From an uncultured Clostridia bacterium (GTDB lineage: Bacteria > Bacillota > Clostridia > Christensenellales > Borkfalkiaceae): DNA of 64,000 nt. Shown here one piece after another: positions 31,846 to 40,578 of this stretch (the first letter of the stretch is position 1; every line of letters begins with the position of its first letter). Below the pieces are notes generated by a model. That model made no database searches. It had not been told where the DNA came from and was given only the letters and a program-made list of their open reading frames with translations. A program made the position numbers and the translations under genes. The stretch is taken from contig CATLBN010000001.1 in NCBI GenBank assembly GCA_949878885.1, forward strand, positions 62,001 through 126,000, written 5' to 3'.

Positions 31846-32742
31846 GTGGGAGTTTTTTCCAAATTAAAAAACGCGCTTAAAAAAACGCGTGAAGGACTTT
31901 CTTCGGCGCTTTCGGGTTTGTTTTCAAAAAACAAAATCGGCGACGAATTTTACGAAGAACTTGAAGAAATATTGATTGGCGCCGATATTTCCGTTATAAC
32001 GGCGGAAGAAGTTGTGGAAGAAATCCGTGCGGAGGCAAAGCAGGAAAAACTTAAAGACGAACAGTTTGTGCGTGATTTATTAAAAGACGTTTTGGAAGAA
32101 AAACTTACCGAAGCGGAAATTCCTGAAATTGCTTATCCAGCTGTTATAATGCTTGTAGGCGTAAACGGGGTCGGTAAAACAACAACGGCAGGCAAACTTG
32201 CATCTTATTTTTTAAACAAGGGCAAAAGCGTTACGGTTGCTGCTGCGGATACTTTCCGCGCGGCGGCTGCGGACCAGCTATCGGTTTGGGCGGAAAGAGC
32301 AAAAGTGCGCATAGTAAAACACGAGGAGGGAAGCGACCCGTCGGCCGTTGTGTTCGATGCGCTGTCTTCGGCTAAAGCAAAAAATACAGACGTTGTAATT
32401 ATAGATACCGCAGGCAGACTGCACGTTAAAGCCAATTTAATGGAAGAACTTAAAAAAATGTCGCGTGTGGTTGAAAGAGAATATCCGTTGTCAAACTTTT
32501 ATAAACTTTTGATTTTAGACGCAACTACGGGTAACAATGCTATTTCACAAGCGCAGATTTTCAACGATGCGGTTGAACTTGACGGAATAGTTTTAACCAA
32601 GCTTGACAGTTCCGCAAAAGGCGGATTTGTTATTTCTTTGTGCAGCGATTTGCAAATACCCGTACTGTTTACGGGCACGGGCGAAAAAACGGAAGATTTG
32701 GAATTGTTTAACCCCGAAGAATTTATTGACGGAATTTTATAA
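31846..32742 (+). CDS. ftsY: Signal recognition particle receptor FtsY (GTG start)
   Basis: MLVGVNGVGKTTTAGKLA, AADTFRAAAADQL, DTAGRLHVKANLMEEL. Confidence 0.96.
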   Translation: MGVFSKLKNALKKTREGLSSALSGLFSKNKIGDEFYEELEEILIGADISVITAEEVVEEIRAEAKQEKLKDEQFVRDLLKDVLEEKLTEAEIPEIAYPAVIMLVGVNGVGKTTTAGKLASYFLNKGKSVTVAAADTFRAAAADQLSVWAERAKVRIVKHEEGSDPSAVVFDALSSAKAKNTDVVIIDTAGRLHVKANLMEELKKMSRVVEREYPLSNFYKLLILDATTGNNAISQAQIFNDAVELDGIVLTKLDSSAKGGFVISLCSDLQIPVLFTGTGEKTEDLELFNPEEFIDGIL

Positions 32743-32758
32743 AATCGTTTAAATCAAG

Positions 32759-32887
32759 CATATTACGGGGGCAATTAATATTTTCATAAAAATAAGAGAG
32801 CGCGGGACGGCAATATTGCCGTCCCGCGCATTTGCATAAAAAATATGCAGTTTAAAAGCTATTTATAAACGTTGCCCCCCGAATATG
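32759..32887. repeat. Putative MITE-like element: 16-bp terminal inverted repeats (14/16 matching) around a 30-bp perfect palindrome
   Basis: CATATTacGGGGGCAA at 32759-32774 and TTGCCCCCcgAATATG at 32872-32887; internal GCGCGGGACGGCAATATTGCCGTCCCGCGC at 32800-32829. Confidence 0.4.
32800..32829. repeat. 30-bp perfect palindrome (likely strong hairpin)
   Basis: GCGCGGGACGGCAATATTGCCGTCCCGCGC read directly; no T tract follows. Confidence 0.9.
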
Positions 32888-32908
32888 GCGCAGTTTAGGT
32901 CAATCGGG

Positions 32909-33025
32909 TTATAAATCGTCAACGTCCTGAACAGGCTTTCCGCCGTCTATGGGCGTACCCGTATAGCTTCCGTTGGGGTCAAAGCTGTCTTTAAACTTAT
33001 TTGCAGTTTTTCGTGCTTTTGCCAC
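32909..33025 (-). CDS. Putative 38-aa protein, MAKARKTANKFKDSFDPNGSYTGTPIDGGKPVQDVDDL (GTG start, uncertain)
   Basis: Open frame overlapping the end of the 39-aa ORF in a different frame; acidic, motif-like C-terminus; weak start signal. Confidence 0.35.
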   Translation of the reverse strand: MAKARKTANKFKDSFDPNGSYTGTPIDGGKPVQDVDDL

Positions 33026-33116
33026 AACCCTTACCGCCGCAGTTCTTAACGTTCTTCTCGCTGCCGGAGCAGTTCTTTGTGTTCTGAGTTTTGTTGTTTT
33101 CGTTGGTCTTTCTCAT
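32997..33116 (-). CDS. Small Asn/Lys/Cys-rich protein, 39 aa (MRKTNENNKTQNTKNCSGSEKNVKNCGGKGCGKSTKNCK)
   Basis: Start ATG overlaps the rubrerythrin stop (ATGA), suggesting translational coupling; four Cys. Confidence 0.6.
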   Translation of the reverse strand: MRKTNENNKTQNTKNCSGSEKNVKNCGGKGCGKSTKNCK

Positions 33117-33709
33117 ATTTTCTCCTTTTCAAACGGAATGTGCAACAGTACTTCGCCTTGACTTGCCTGGCAAAGAGGACACTTGTCCCAAGCCTTGGTT
33201 GAGGTGTGCATATAGCCGCACTCGCCGCAAATATAGAGTATGGGGGATTCGTTTGAATATAAAACGCCCTTAGAGAACGCTTCGCAAAGATATCTGAAAA
33301 TAATTTCGTGATGTTCTTCAACTTTAGCAATAAGCTTAAAAAGAGCGGCTATATCCTTGTAACCTTCTTCTTCTGCATCTTTAGCGAAAGCGGGGTAAAT
33401 AACGGAATGTTCTTCGTGTTCGTCTTCTGCGGCAAATTTAAGGCAAGTGGCAATATCTCCTCCGTGATAAGGATATCCGGCGTCGATATTTATATTGTCT
33501 AAATACTGACCGCGTTTTTGCAGTTCTTCAAAGAACCTTCTCGCGTGCACTGTTTCGTTTTTTGCAAGAACTTTTATGGCGTCGGCAAGGGCAATATATC
33601 CCTGTGCGGTTGCCGCGCGTGCTATAAGCTGATAGCGCATTCCCGCTTGGCTTTCGCCTGCAAAACTTCTTGCAAGATTTTTGTAAGTCTTGGTTTCGTC
33701 AAATTGCAT
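33113..33709 (-). CDS. Rubrerythrin-family protein
   Basis: LARSFAGESQAGMRYQLIARAA, EEHHEIIFRYL diiron helices; C-terminal rubredoxin-like YICGECGYMHTSTKAWDKCPLC. Confidence 0.93.
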   Translation of the reverse strand: MQFDETKTYKNLARSFAGESQAGMRYQLIARAATAQGYIALADAIKVLAKNETVHARRFFEELQKRGQYLDNINIDAGYPYHGGDIATCLKFAAEDEHEEHSVIYPAFAKDAEEEGYKDIAALFKLIAKVEEHHEIIFRYLCEAFSKGVLYSNESPILYICGECGYMHTSTKAWDKCPLCQASQGEVLLHIPFEKEKI

Positions 33710-33952
33710 AACTTTCCTCCGTCTAAAATTATTGTGTATATTATTCTACGGTTTATGCAATCAGGCTTTTGGAATTATTTGTAAATAACACAAACTGATT
33801 AAAAATAATAAAATCTGCCTTAAATATTGTGTTTTTCGATAAATTTCGACATAATGCAACAATAGACAATAAAAATTTCCCCAAAAAAAGAAAGACATAT
33901 TTAATTGCAGATATATTATATTTAAGAAAAAGTTAAAATGGATTAACAAAAA

Positions 33953-35377
33953 ATGAAATTTGTAAGTTTTAAAAAATGTTTTTCGGTATTCATTGTTTCG
34001 GCAATTTTATTTTTTGCTTGCGCAACTTGTTTAAGCGCTTGCGGCAAAGAAACGGCGTCCGCTAATCCTTATTCAAATTATATAACGGCCGTATATGCCA
34101 AATACCTAAGCCAATCGCTTTCAGCCGGCGACGAAGTGCTTTCGTACGAAGAATGGCTTAAATCTATTAAAGGCGATAGCGGAGAAAACGGCAAATCGGC
34201 TTACGAATTATATTTGGAAGCGCTTAAAGAAGGAGAAATCCCTCTTACTAAGGATGAGTGGCTTGCTTCGCTTTCAGGAGTAAGTATTTCACAAGTTAAA
34301 GCAAGCGAAGACGGTAAATATATAATTTTCTTTTTTACGGACGGTAAAACGGAAAAAGTAAAAATTCCGTTTCCGTCAAATTCGCATACTCACAGTTTCG
34401 GAGAAATAATAACGGTTTTGCCGCCGCGATTTTTCCGCGAAGGATTGGGTTATAAAGTCTGCTCTTTTGACGGTTATAAAGAACTTGAAGTAATTCCCGC
34501 GTTGGGATATATAATAAAAGCGGTGTTCCGCGACGGCGGCGCGGCTGTTGCCGACGTGTTGATTACCGTAAACGGGGAAACCGTAAAAACCGATTCGGAA
34601 GGTTACGCGTTTTTTATGAATACCGTACGCGGCGAGTATACTGTGGAAGCGTCGGCAAAAGGATATATATTTTCAGATACGCTTGTTACGGACGGCAGCG
34701 GCGAATACGTTATTACGCTTGACGCAGCTCCTAAAGTTTTGCATACGTTTAAATTAGTTGACGAGGAAAATTTACCTGTTGGAGAAGGAATAACTTTAAG
34801 CGCCGTATGCGGCGGAGAAACGGTTGCGTTCGGTCAAACGGACGTAGGCGGAAACGTAACATTAAATTTACTGCCTGACGAGTATGAAATACGTTTGGAT
34901 TTCGGCGGCAGGTCGGATGAGTTTGAAGCGTTTACACCTATTAACGTAAGTTTGGGCAGTTCCGATAACCAAACTGTAATTACCGTAGTAAAATCTTTAA
35001 GGGATTCCGTTAACGAGGTAGAATTTGACCTGAATAATTCGGCTGTTTTGCAAATTTTATCCGAAAACGACGTTTTCAATTTTAAAAGCGCCGGCGTTGA
35101 CCCGTTATATGTTTTCGGCGTTACATACGGATATATAGCCCAATTAACCGTAACCGACGAAAGCGGCGGTAAAATATTTATAGTGAAAAACGGAGTAATT
35201 ACAGATGATGCAAACATGTATTTAATGCATTTAGGCGAAGAAGACCGTCCGTCATCCGGTTCTGATAACGTTGCAAATATTTCCCTTAGCGGAATAAACA
35301 TAAACTGCACTTTAGAATTTTCTGTTTTTAAAAGCGGCGCTGACCCTGTGATAATGGAAATTATGTTTGAAATTTAA
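33953..35377 (+). CDS. Surface lipoprotein with carboxypeptidase-regulatory/Cna-B-like repeats
   Basis: Lipobox CLSAC; two EEWLKSIKG / DEWLASLSG tail repeats; TVNGETVKTDSEGYAFFMNTVRGEYTVEASAKGY fold-like segment. Confidence 0.75.
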   Translation: MKFVSFKKCFSVFIVSAILFFACATCLSACGKETASANPYSNYITAVYAKYLSQSLSAGDEVLSYEEWLKSIKGDSGENGKSAYELYLEALKEGEIPLTKDEWLASLSGVSISQVKASEDGKYIIFFFTDGKTEKVKIPFPSNSHTHSFGEIITVLPPRFFREGLGYKVCSFDGYKELEVIPALGYIIKAVFRDGGAAVADVLITVNGETVKTDSEGYAFFMNTVRGEYTVEASAKGYIFSDTLVTDGSGEYVITLDAAPKVLHTFKLVDEENLPVGEGITLSAVCGGETVAFGQTDVGGNVTLNLLPDEYEIRLDFGGRSDEFEAFTPINVSLGSSDNQTVITVVKSLRDSVNEVEFDLNNSAVLQILSENDVFNFKSAGVDPLYVFGVTYGYIAQLTVTDESGGKIFIVKNGVITDDANMYLMHLGEEDRPSSGSDNVANISLSGININCTLEFSVFKSGADPVIMEIMFEI

Positions 35378-35479
35378 TATAAGATGCCTGCGTTAAACCT
35401 TAATTAATTGACAAACAGTTAATAAAAGTATAAATTTATATAAAGAAATATTTATGCGTTAAAACGTAAGGTTAAAGTT

Positions 35480-36421
35480 ATGAAGTATTACTTAGGCATC
35501 GATATCGGAGGAATGACTGTAAAGGGCGCGCTTATTGACCAAACTGCGGCAATCAAGTCCGAAGGCAGTATTGCAACGGCGTGCGAACAGGGCGGCGAGG
35601 CAATGTGTAACAATATTGCCCGTCTTGTTATATCGCTTTTGGAAAAGAGCGCAATATCCAAGCAGGAAATCGAGGGTATGGGAGTCGGCTGCCCCGGCGT
35701 TATAGACAGTTTAAACGGAATAGTGGTTTTTGCCGGTAATTTGGGACTTAAAAATTTTCCGCTTGCAAAAATTATTTCCGAAAAAACGGGGCTTAAAGTA
35801 AAACTTACAAACGACGCCAACGCGGCGGCTTTGGGCGAAGCCAAGTTCGGCGCAGGAAAAAAATATTCCGACAGTATATTGGTAACGCTTGGAACGGGCG
35901 TTGGCGGCGGCATTGTTATAAACGGTAAACTATTCGAAGGCGGAAATTCCGCAGGCACAGAAATAGGTCATATGGTAATTGCCGAAGACGGTAAACCCTG
36001 TACCTGCGGCAGACGCGGATGCTTTGAAAGTTACGCTTCCGCAACCGCGCTTATGGAACAAACGCGTGAGGCAATGCGCAATAACCCCCAAAGCGCAATG
36101 TGGAAAACTTATAATTTGCAAACCGCAAGCGGCAAAACGGCTTTCGATTATTCGGATTGCGACAAAGCGGCAAAATCGGTTGCGGATAATTACATAAAGT
36201 ACCTTGCCTGCGGAATAATAAATCTTGCCAATATCTTCCGCCCTCAGGTTATAATGTTGGGCGGCGGCGTAAGCGAACAGGGCGAAAATTTAACCGCGCC
36301 TATACAGAAAATACTCAACGCTCAAATTATGGGCGGCAATAATTACGCACCCGTTAAAGTAGTAAAAGCTACTCTCGGCAACAGGGCAGGCGCATTCGGC
36401 GCCGCAGCGCTGTTTATGTAA
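35480..36421 (+). CDS. ROK-family sugar kinase (glucokinase-like)
   Basis: YYLGIDIGGMTVKGALID, LTNDANAAALGEAKFGAG, CTCGRRGCFESYAS zinc motif. Confidence 0.92.
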   Translation: MKYYLGIDIGGMTVKGALIDQTAAIKSEGSIATACEQGGEAMCNNIARLVISLLEKSAISKQEIEGMGVGCPGVIDSLNGIVVFAGNLGLKNFPLAKIISEKTGLKVKLTNDANAAALGEAKFGAGKKYSDSILVTLGTGVGGGIVINGKLFEGGNSAGTEIGHMVIAEDGKPCTCGRRGCFESYASATALMEQTREAMRNNPQSAMWKTYNLQTASGKTAFDYSDCDKAAKSVADNYIKYLACGIINLANIFRPQVIMLGGGVSEQGENLTAPIQKILNAQIMGGNNYAPVKVVKATLGNRAGAFGAAALFM

Positions 36422-36437
36422 AATAAATAAAAATTGC

Positions 36438-36476
36438 AATCTCCGACTGTAAAAACGCAGTCGGAGATTTTTTTAA
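36438..36476 (+). terminator. Terminator after ROK kinase
   Basis: ATCTCCGACTGtaaaaacgCAGTCGGAGATttttttt-type hairpin. Confidence 0.85.
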
Positions 36477-36520
36477 TAAAGTTTTCGGTTAAAAATACGT
36501 AAGTTTACAATAATTAAAAT

Positions 36521-37495
36521 ATGTGTACTTCTATAACGTTTAAAACTAAAGATTTTTACTTCGGCAGAACGCTTGATTTGGAATATTCTTTTTCTCAAGA
36601 GGTTGTAATAACGCCAAAAAATTATCCTATTGATTTAAAATTTACAGAAAAATTAACAAATCATTATGCAATTATAGGCACTGCTTACGTGCCGCACGGT
36701 TTTCCGCTGTATTACGAAGCCGTAAACGAAAAAGGGCTTTGTATGGCAGGGCTTAATTTTGCAGGCAGCGCAAAATATAACAAAATTTTAAAAACGGAAA
36801 AAAATATAGCTCAATTCGAACTGATACCTTATATATTGGGCAAATGCGCAAACGTAGAACAAGCCGTAAAAGAGTTAAAAAAAATTAATTTAACGGATAC
36901 GTCTTACAGCAAGGATTTGCCGGTTGCTGACCTTCATTGGATTTTGGCAGATAAAACCAGCTGCATTACGGCGGAATTTGTTGTGCAGGGCTTAAAAATT
37001 TATAATAATCCCGTTGGTGTATTAACAAACAATCCGCCGTTTGACCTTCAAACGTTTAACCTAAACAATTATATAAATTTAACTTGTATGCAGCCTAAAA
37101 ACCGTTTTTCCGATAAAATAGATTTAACCGCATACAGTAAGGGCTTGGGTGCGGTTGGACTGCCGGGAGATTTATCTTCTCAATCAAGATTTGTAAGGGC
37201 GGCGTTCAATAAACTGAACTCCGAGTGCGGAAAAACAGAAGAAGAAAGCGTAAATCAGTTTTTTCATATTTTAAACAGTGTCGAGCAACCGCGCGGCGCT
37301 AACGTAATCGATAAAAATAAATTTGAAATTACGGTTTATAGTTGCTGCTGCAATGCAGATAAAGGTATTTATTATTATACAACCTATCAAAATCACAGAA
37401 TAAATTCCGTGGATATGCGTAAAGAAAATTTAAATTCCGAAAAACTTATAAGATTTCCGCATATTTGCAGCGAAAGTTTTAACAGTGTAAATTAA
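36521..37495 (+). CDS. Choloylglycine hydrolase family protein (bile salt hydrolase / penicillin V acylase-like)
   Basis: Ntn-type Cys2 in MCTSITFKTKDFYFGRTLDLEYSFSQEVVITPKNYPI; GLCMAGLNFAG; GVLTNNPPF; SSQSRFVRAAF. Confidence 0.9.
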   Translation: MCTSITFKTKDFYFGRTLDLEYSFSQEVVITPKNYPIDLKFTEKLTNHYAIIGTAYVPHGFPLYYEAVNEKGLCMAGLNFAGSAKYNKILKTEKNIAQFELIPYILGKCANVEQAVKELKKINLTDTSYSKDLPVADLHWILADKTSCITAEFVVQGLKIYNNPVGVLTNNPPFDLQTFNLNNYINLTCMQPKNRFSDKIDLTAYSKGLGAVGLPGDLSSQSRFVRAAFNKLNSECGKTEEESVNQFFHILNSVEQPRGANVIDKNKFEITVYSCCCNADKGIYYYTTYQNHRINSVDMRKENLNSEKLIRFPHICSESFNSVN

Positions 37496-37501
37496 TAAAA
37501 T

Positions 37502-37532
37502 AAAAAAGCGCGGCTTAGTGTCGCGCTTTTTT
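37502..37532 (+). terminator. Terminator after choloylglycine hydrolase
   Basis: AAAAAAGCGCGgcttagtgtCGCGCTTTTTT. Confidence 0.85.
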
Positions 37533-37668
37533 ATTTGCAAAAAAATTACGCAATTTTTTAAAAAACAATTAACAAAAATTTTTTAAATATGCAAATATGT
37601 GTCATAATTAACAGCTATAATAATTGCAAACATATGTTTAAAATTAAAAAAGGGGGAGGTAAAAGTAA

Positions 37669-37998
37669 ATGGAAAATATAAATTTGTTATTTTCTTTAAT
37701 AGGAACAGCCGTCAGTTTTTTTGTTACGGTAATTATTATAATTATTAAGTTTGTAAAAAACGTGCGTTCTAAAAAGAAAATTGAAAACAGCGCAATATTA
37801 ATGGACGCGGTTGCACCGTTGATGACGTTGGCTGAAAAATTTAAAAATTTCAGCGGAGAAGAAAAGCGGGAGTATGTTCTTACAAATTTAAACAGGTTTT
37901 CTATAGAAAACGGAATTGAGTTTAATTCTGCGGCTATTACCGCAAAAATCGAAGAACTTATAAAACTTACAAAAGAAGTAAACACAAATAGAAATTAA
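37669..37998 (+). CDS. Holin-like small membrane protein (LLH-type holin-like)
   Basis: Single strong N-terminal TM (LLFSLIGTAVSFFVTVIIIIIKFV), then basic/charged helix ending in GIEFNSAAITAKIEELIKLTKEVN. Strong RBS gggggagg. Confidence 0.5.
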   Translation: MENINLLFSLIGTAVSFFVTVIIIIIKFVKNVRSKKKIENSAILMDAVAPLMTLAEKFKNFSGEEKREYVLTNLNRFSIENGIEFNSAAITAKIEELIKLTKEVNTNRN

Positions 37999-38012
37999 AA
38001 AGGATTACAAAA

Positions 38013-39959
38013 ATGGATAAGAAAAAATTACAGAATTTTATTGCGCAATTACAGGCTAAGTCCCAAACGTATAACGCGGCGGCGGATAATACGGAAGCTT
38101 CGGAAAGTACAGAAGCCTGCAAAACTTTTACAGAAGATTATGTTATAACAGACAGCGAGAAAGAATTGTTCAAATTTGGCAATTTAATAGAAGACGGCAG
38201 TTTTTACGAAGACGGAATATGTTTGGATTTTGAACACGATTTATACGGTCAAGCCGATTACAAGGCGTTTATTCAATATAGAAAGGTGCTTGAACCTAAA
38301 TTGATAAGCTTGGAATTAATGCTTTTAGGGCGCACAATATCGCATCACGAAAGTTTTGACGTATATTCAAAAGATACAGGAGAATTTATTTATACCGGAT
38401 ATTCGTTTCAAGATAAAGGCATAATTTTATATCCCGTAAATTTAACCGAAATTTACAAAAAAACCGGCAGCGTAAATTTTAAAATAAAAGTAAACGAAGA
38501 TTTCGGCTCGGAAAGTTTTTTTACACACGAATATAGATTAAGAATTGTTGCCGAACAGCCTAAAAGCATAAAAATAACGGCAGAATCGGAAAAGAGTATT
38601 TATTCTATAAACGACATATACGATAAATCCGCAATAGCTTTTACCGCCGAATATGCAGACGGAACTTTGGAAACCGTTAACAGTATAGACAAGTTTACCA
38701 TTACGCCAAACGATAAAATAACCGCGTTCGATAATAAAATAACGGTTACATACAAAGGTATTTCCGCATTTATAGATATATTGGTTTTAGCCGATAATTG
38801 GAACGAAGAACTTGAACGCCGTAACTATAAAGACGTTTATTTGTGCAGCAAAGTTACAGGCTTTATGAATTTAAATAACGGCGGATTTACAGCTGCGTTT
38901 AACTCGTTCGATTCAAAAGATTTGGTTGTGCCCATAAACATAAGCCATATTCACAGGCGCGAAAATCTGTGCAAAGATTACGGAGCGGGTTGGCGGCTTT
39001 CGTTAAACAAAAGTTTAAAGCTTTCCGATGACGATACCGCTGAAAACACCGTTTACACTTACGAAGACGAAGCGGGCGACAGTTACCGTTTTACCGAAAA
39101 GTATTATATAATTGAAAATACCGAAAAAGTATTTTTAAATAAAAACGATATTACAATCGATATAAACGGCGCCTTATCTTACAACGGAAAACTCGTTTAT
39201 AAATGTCAGTCTTGCGGCGGCTATACGCTATTGCCGGAAATTAACGATTTTATTAATTGCGAATTTTTAGAACAAAAACAAAGTAAACAGATAGAGCTTG
39301 AAGAAATTGTAAATTCTTACGAATCGTCTTTAAAAAACTATGTTTGCGTATTGAGCGGCACAGGGGAAATTGTGCAAAGGTTAAACATTTCCGACAATAC
39401 AAGTTTTAAAAATTCTATAAAAAACGTTTCCGAATCCAAAGGTCAAATTTTAATGACGGAAAACGAAGCTTTGCAATTAAAGTCGCTTTATTTCAGTTTA
39501 AATCAAACGCAAGTGCAAATCGACCAACAAGAGGTGCAACCCCTGCAATTCGATTTGGAAACTATACAAGGCAATAGTCAAAGCGCCCAATATTATAATC
39601 AACTTTGCGATTCATACAATGCAATTGATTTAAGTAGATTGTGTGAACCGGAAGACTATAATAAATCAATTGACTTCAGTCTCGCGCTGCCAACCGACGA
39701 AAAGCAGAAAAGTGATAGATTAAGTAAAATCAACGCTCAAATTGCGTATGAAAGAGCAAATAACAACATAAATTGGCTAGCAGACAGCGAATCGGGATAT
39801 TCTTACGGCGCAATACATAATGCGCGGCAGAAAATTTTAAACGTGCAAAAAAAAGTGTTTGCCAAACAGGAAAAGCTGCTTAAATCGCAATTGCTTTTAA
39901 TTTCAAGCCAAATTAACTTTTTAATTGAACAGGCAAGAAGATATAGTCAAGGGTTTTGA
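38013..39959 (+). CDS. N-terminal portion of a leaderless RHS/YD-repeat-type protein, apparently truncated
   Basis: ISHIHRRENLCKDYGAGWRLSLNKSLKLSDDDTAENTVYTYEDEAGDSYRFTEKYY resembles the pre-repeat region of clostridial RHS proteins. No signal peptide, no YD repeats before the stop. Confidence 0.55.
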   Translation: MDKKKLQNFIAQLQAKSQTYNAAADNTEASESTEACKTFTEDYVITDSEKELFKFGNLIEDGSFYEDGICLDFEHDLYGQADYKAFIQYRKVLEPKLISLELMLLGRTISHHESFDVYSKDTGEFIYTGYSFQDKGIILYPVNLTEIYKKTGSVNFKIKVNEDFGSESFFTHEYRLRIVAEQPKSIKITAESEKSIYSINDIYDKSAIAFTAEYADGTLETVNSIDKFTITPNDKITAFDNKITVTYKGISAFIDILVLADNWNEELERRNYKDVYLCSKVTGFMNLNNGGFTAAFNSFDSKDLVVPINISHIHRRENLCKDYGAGWRLSLNKSLKLSDDDTAENTVYTYEDEAGDSYRFTEKYYIIENTEKVFLNKNDITIDINGALSYNGKLVYKCQSCGGYTLLPEINDFINCEFLEQKQSKQIELEEIVNSYESSLKNYVCVLSGTGEIVQRLNISDNTSFKNSIKNVSESKGQILMTENEALQLKSLYFSLNQTQVQIDQQEVQPLQFDLETIQGNSQSAQYYNQLCDSYNAIDLSRLCEPEDYNKSIDFSLALPTDEKQKSDRLSKINAQIAYERANNNINWLADSESGYSYGAIHNARQKILNVQKKVFAKQEKLLKSQLLLISSQINFLIEQARRYSQGF

Positions 39960-40578
39960 GTACGAGGACGGCAAGTACGTTATATTCGAAGAAAAGGACT
40001 TTGAAAAGATAAAATCTAAAAAGGATAAGAACATAACTATAGAAAAGTTTGTGAACCTATCCGAGGTTGACCCGCTTTATTTCGATAAGCCTTATTACGT
40101 TGCCCCTACGGGCGCAGAGAAAGCGTTCGCTGTGTTACTGACCGCTATGGAGCAGGAGGGCAAAGCGGCTATTGCAAAGACTGTTCTCGGTACAAAGGAA
40201 ACGCTTATTCTAATAAGAGCGAAAGACGGGCAGATGCTGTTGAACACGCTTTTCTTTGAAGAAGAAGTAACGAAGAATCCCGCAAAGGAAATAACTGAGA
40301 AAGGAAACTCCGCTGAGCTTAAAATGGCGAAGGCTATAATCGAGGGAATGACGGGAGAATTCAACCCCGAAGATTATAGGGATGAGTACCGTCAAAAAGT
40401 GCGGGAAGCGATAGAGAGAAAGATAGTAGGCAAAGAAATCATCGCGCCGAAAGAAAAGGGCGTAGGCACGATTGCCAACCTTATGGACGCGCTTACAAAG
40501 TCTTTGGAATTGACGCAGAAGCCTAAAACGAAAAAGACTACACCGAAGAAAACGGCATCAAGGAAGAAAGAAGCGTAA
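39925..40578 (+). pseudogene. Bacterial Ku protein lacking its N-terminal part
   Basis: EDIVKGFEYEDGKYVIFEEKDFEKIKSK...ITIEKFVNLSEVDPLYFDKPYYVAPTGAEKAFAVLLTAMEQEGKAAIAKTVLGTKE is Ku core; the usual N-terminal segment is missing and no RBS precedes the TTG. Confidence 0.75.

Noticed and set aside
33046-33330. 94-aa minus ORF overlapping rubrerythrin
   Set aside because: Overlaps rubrerythrin in another frame without a distinct RBS; the coupled 39-aa ORF is better supported.
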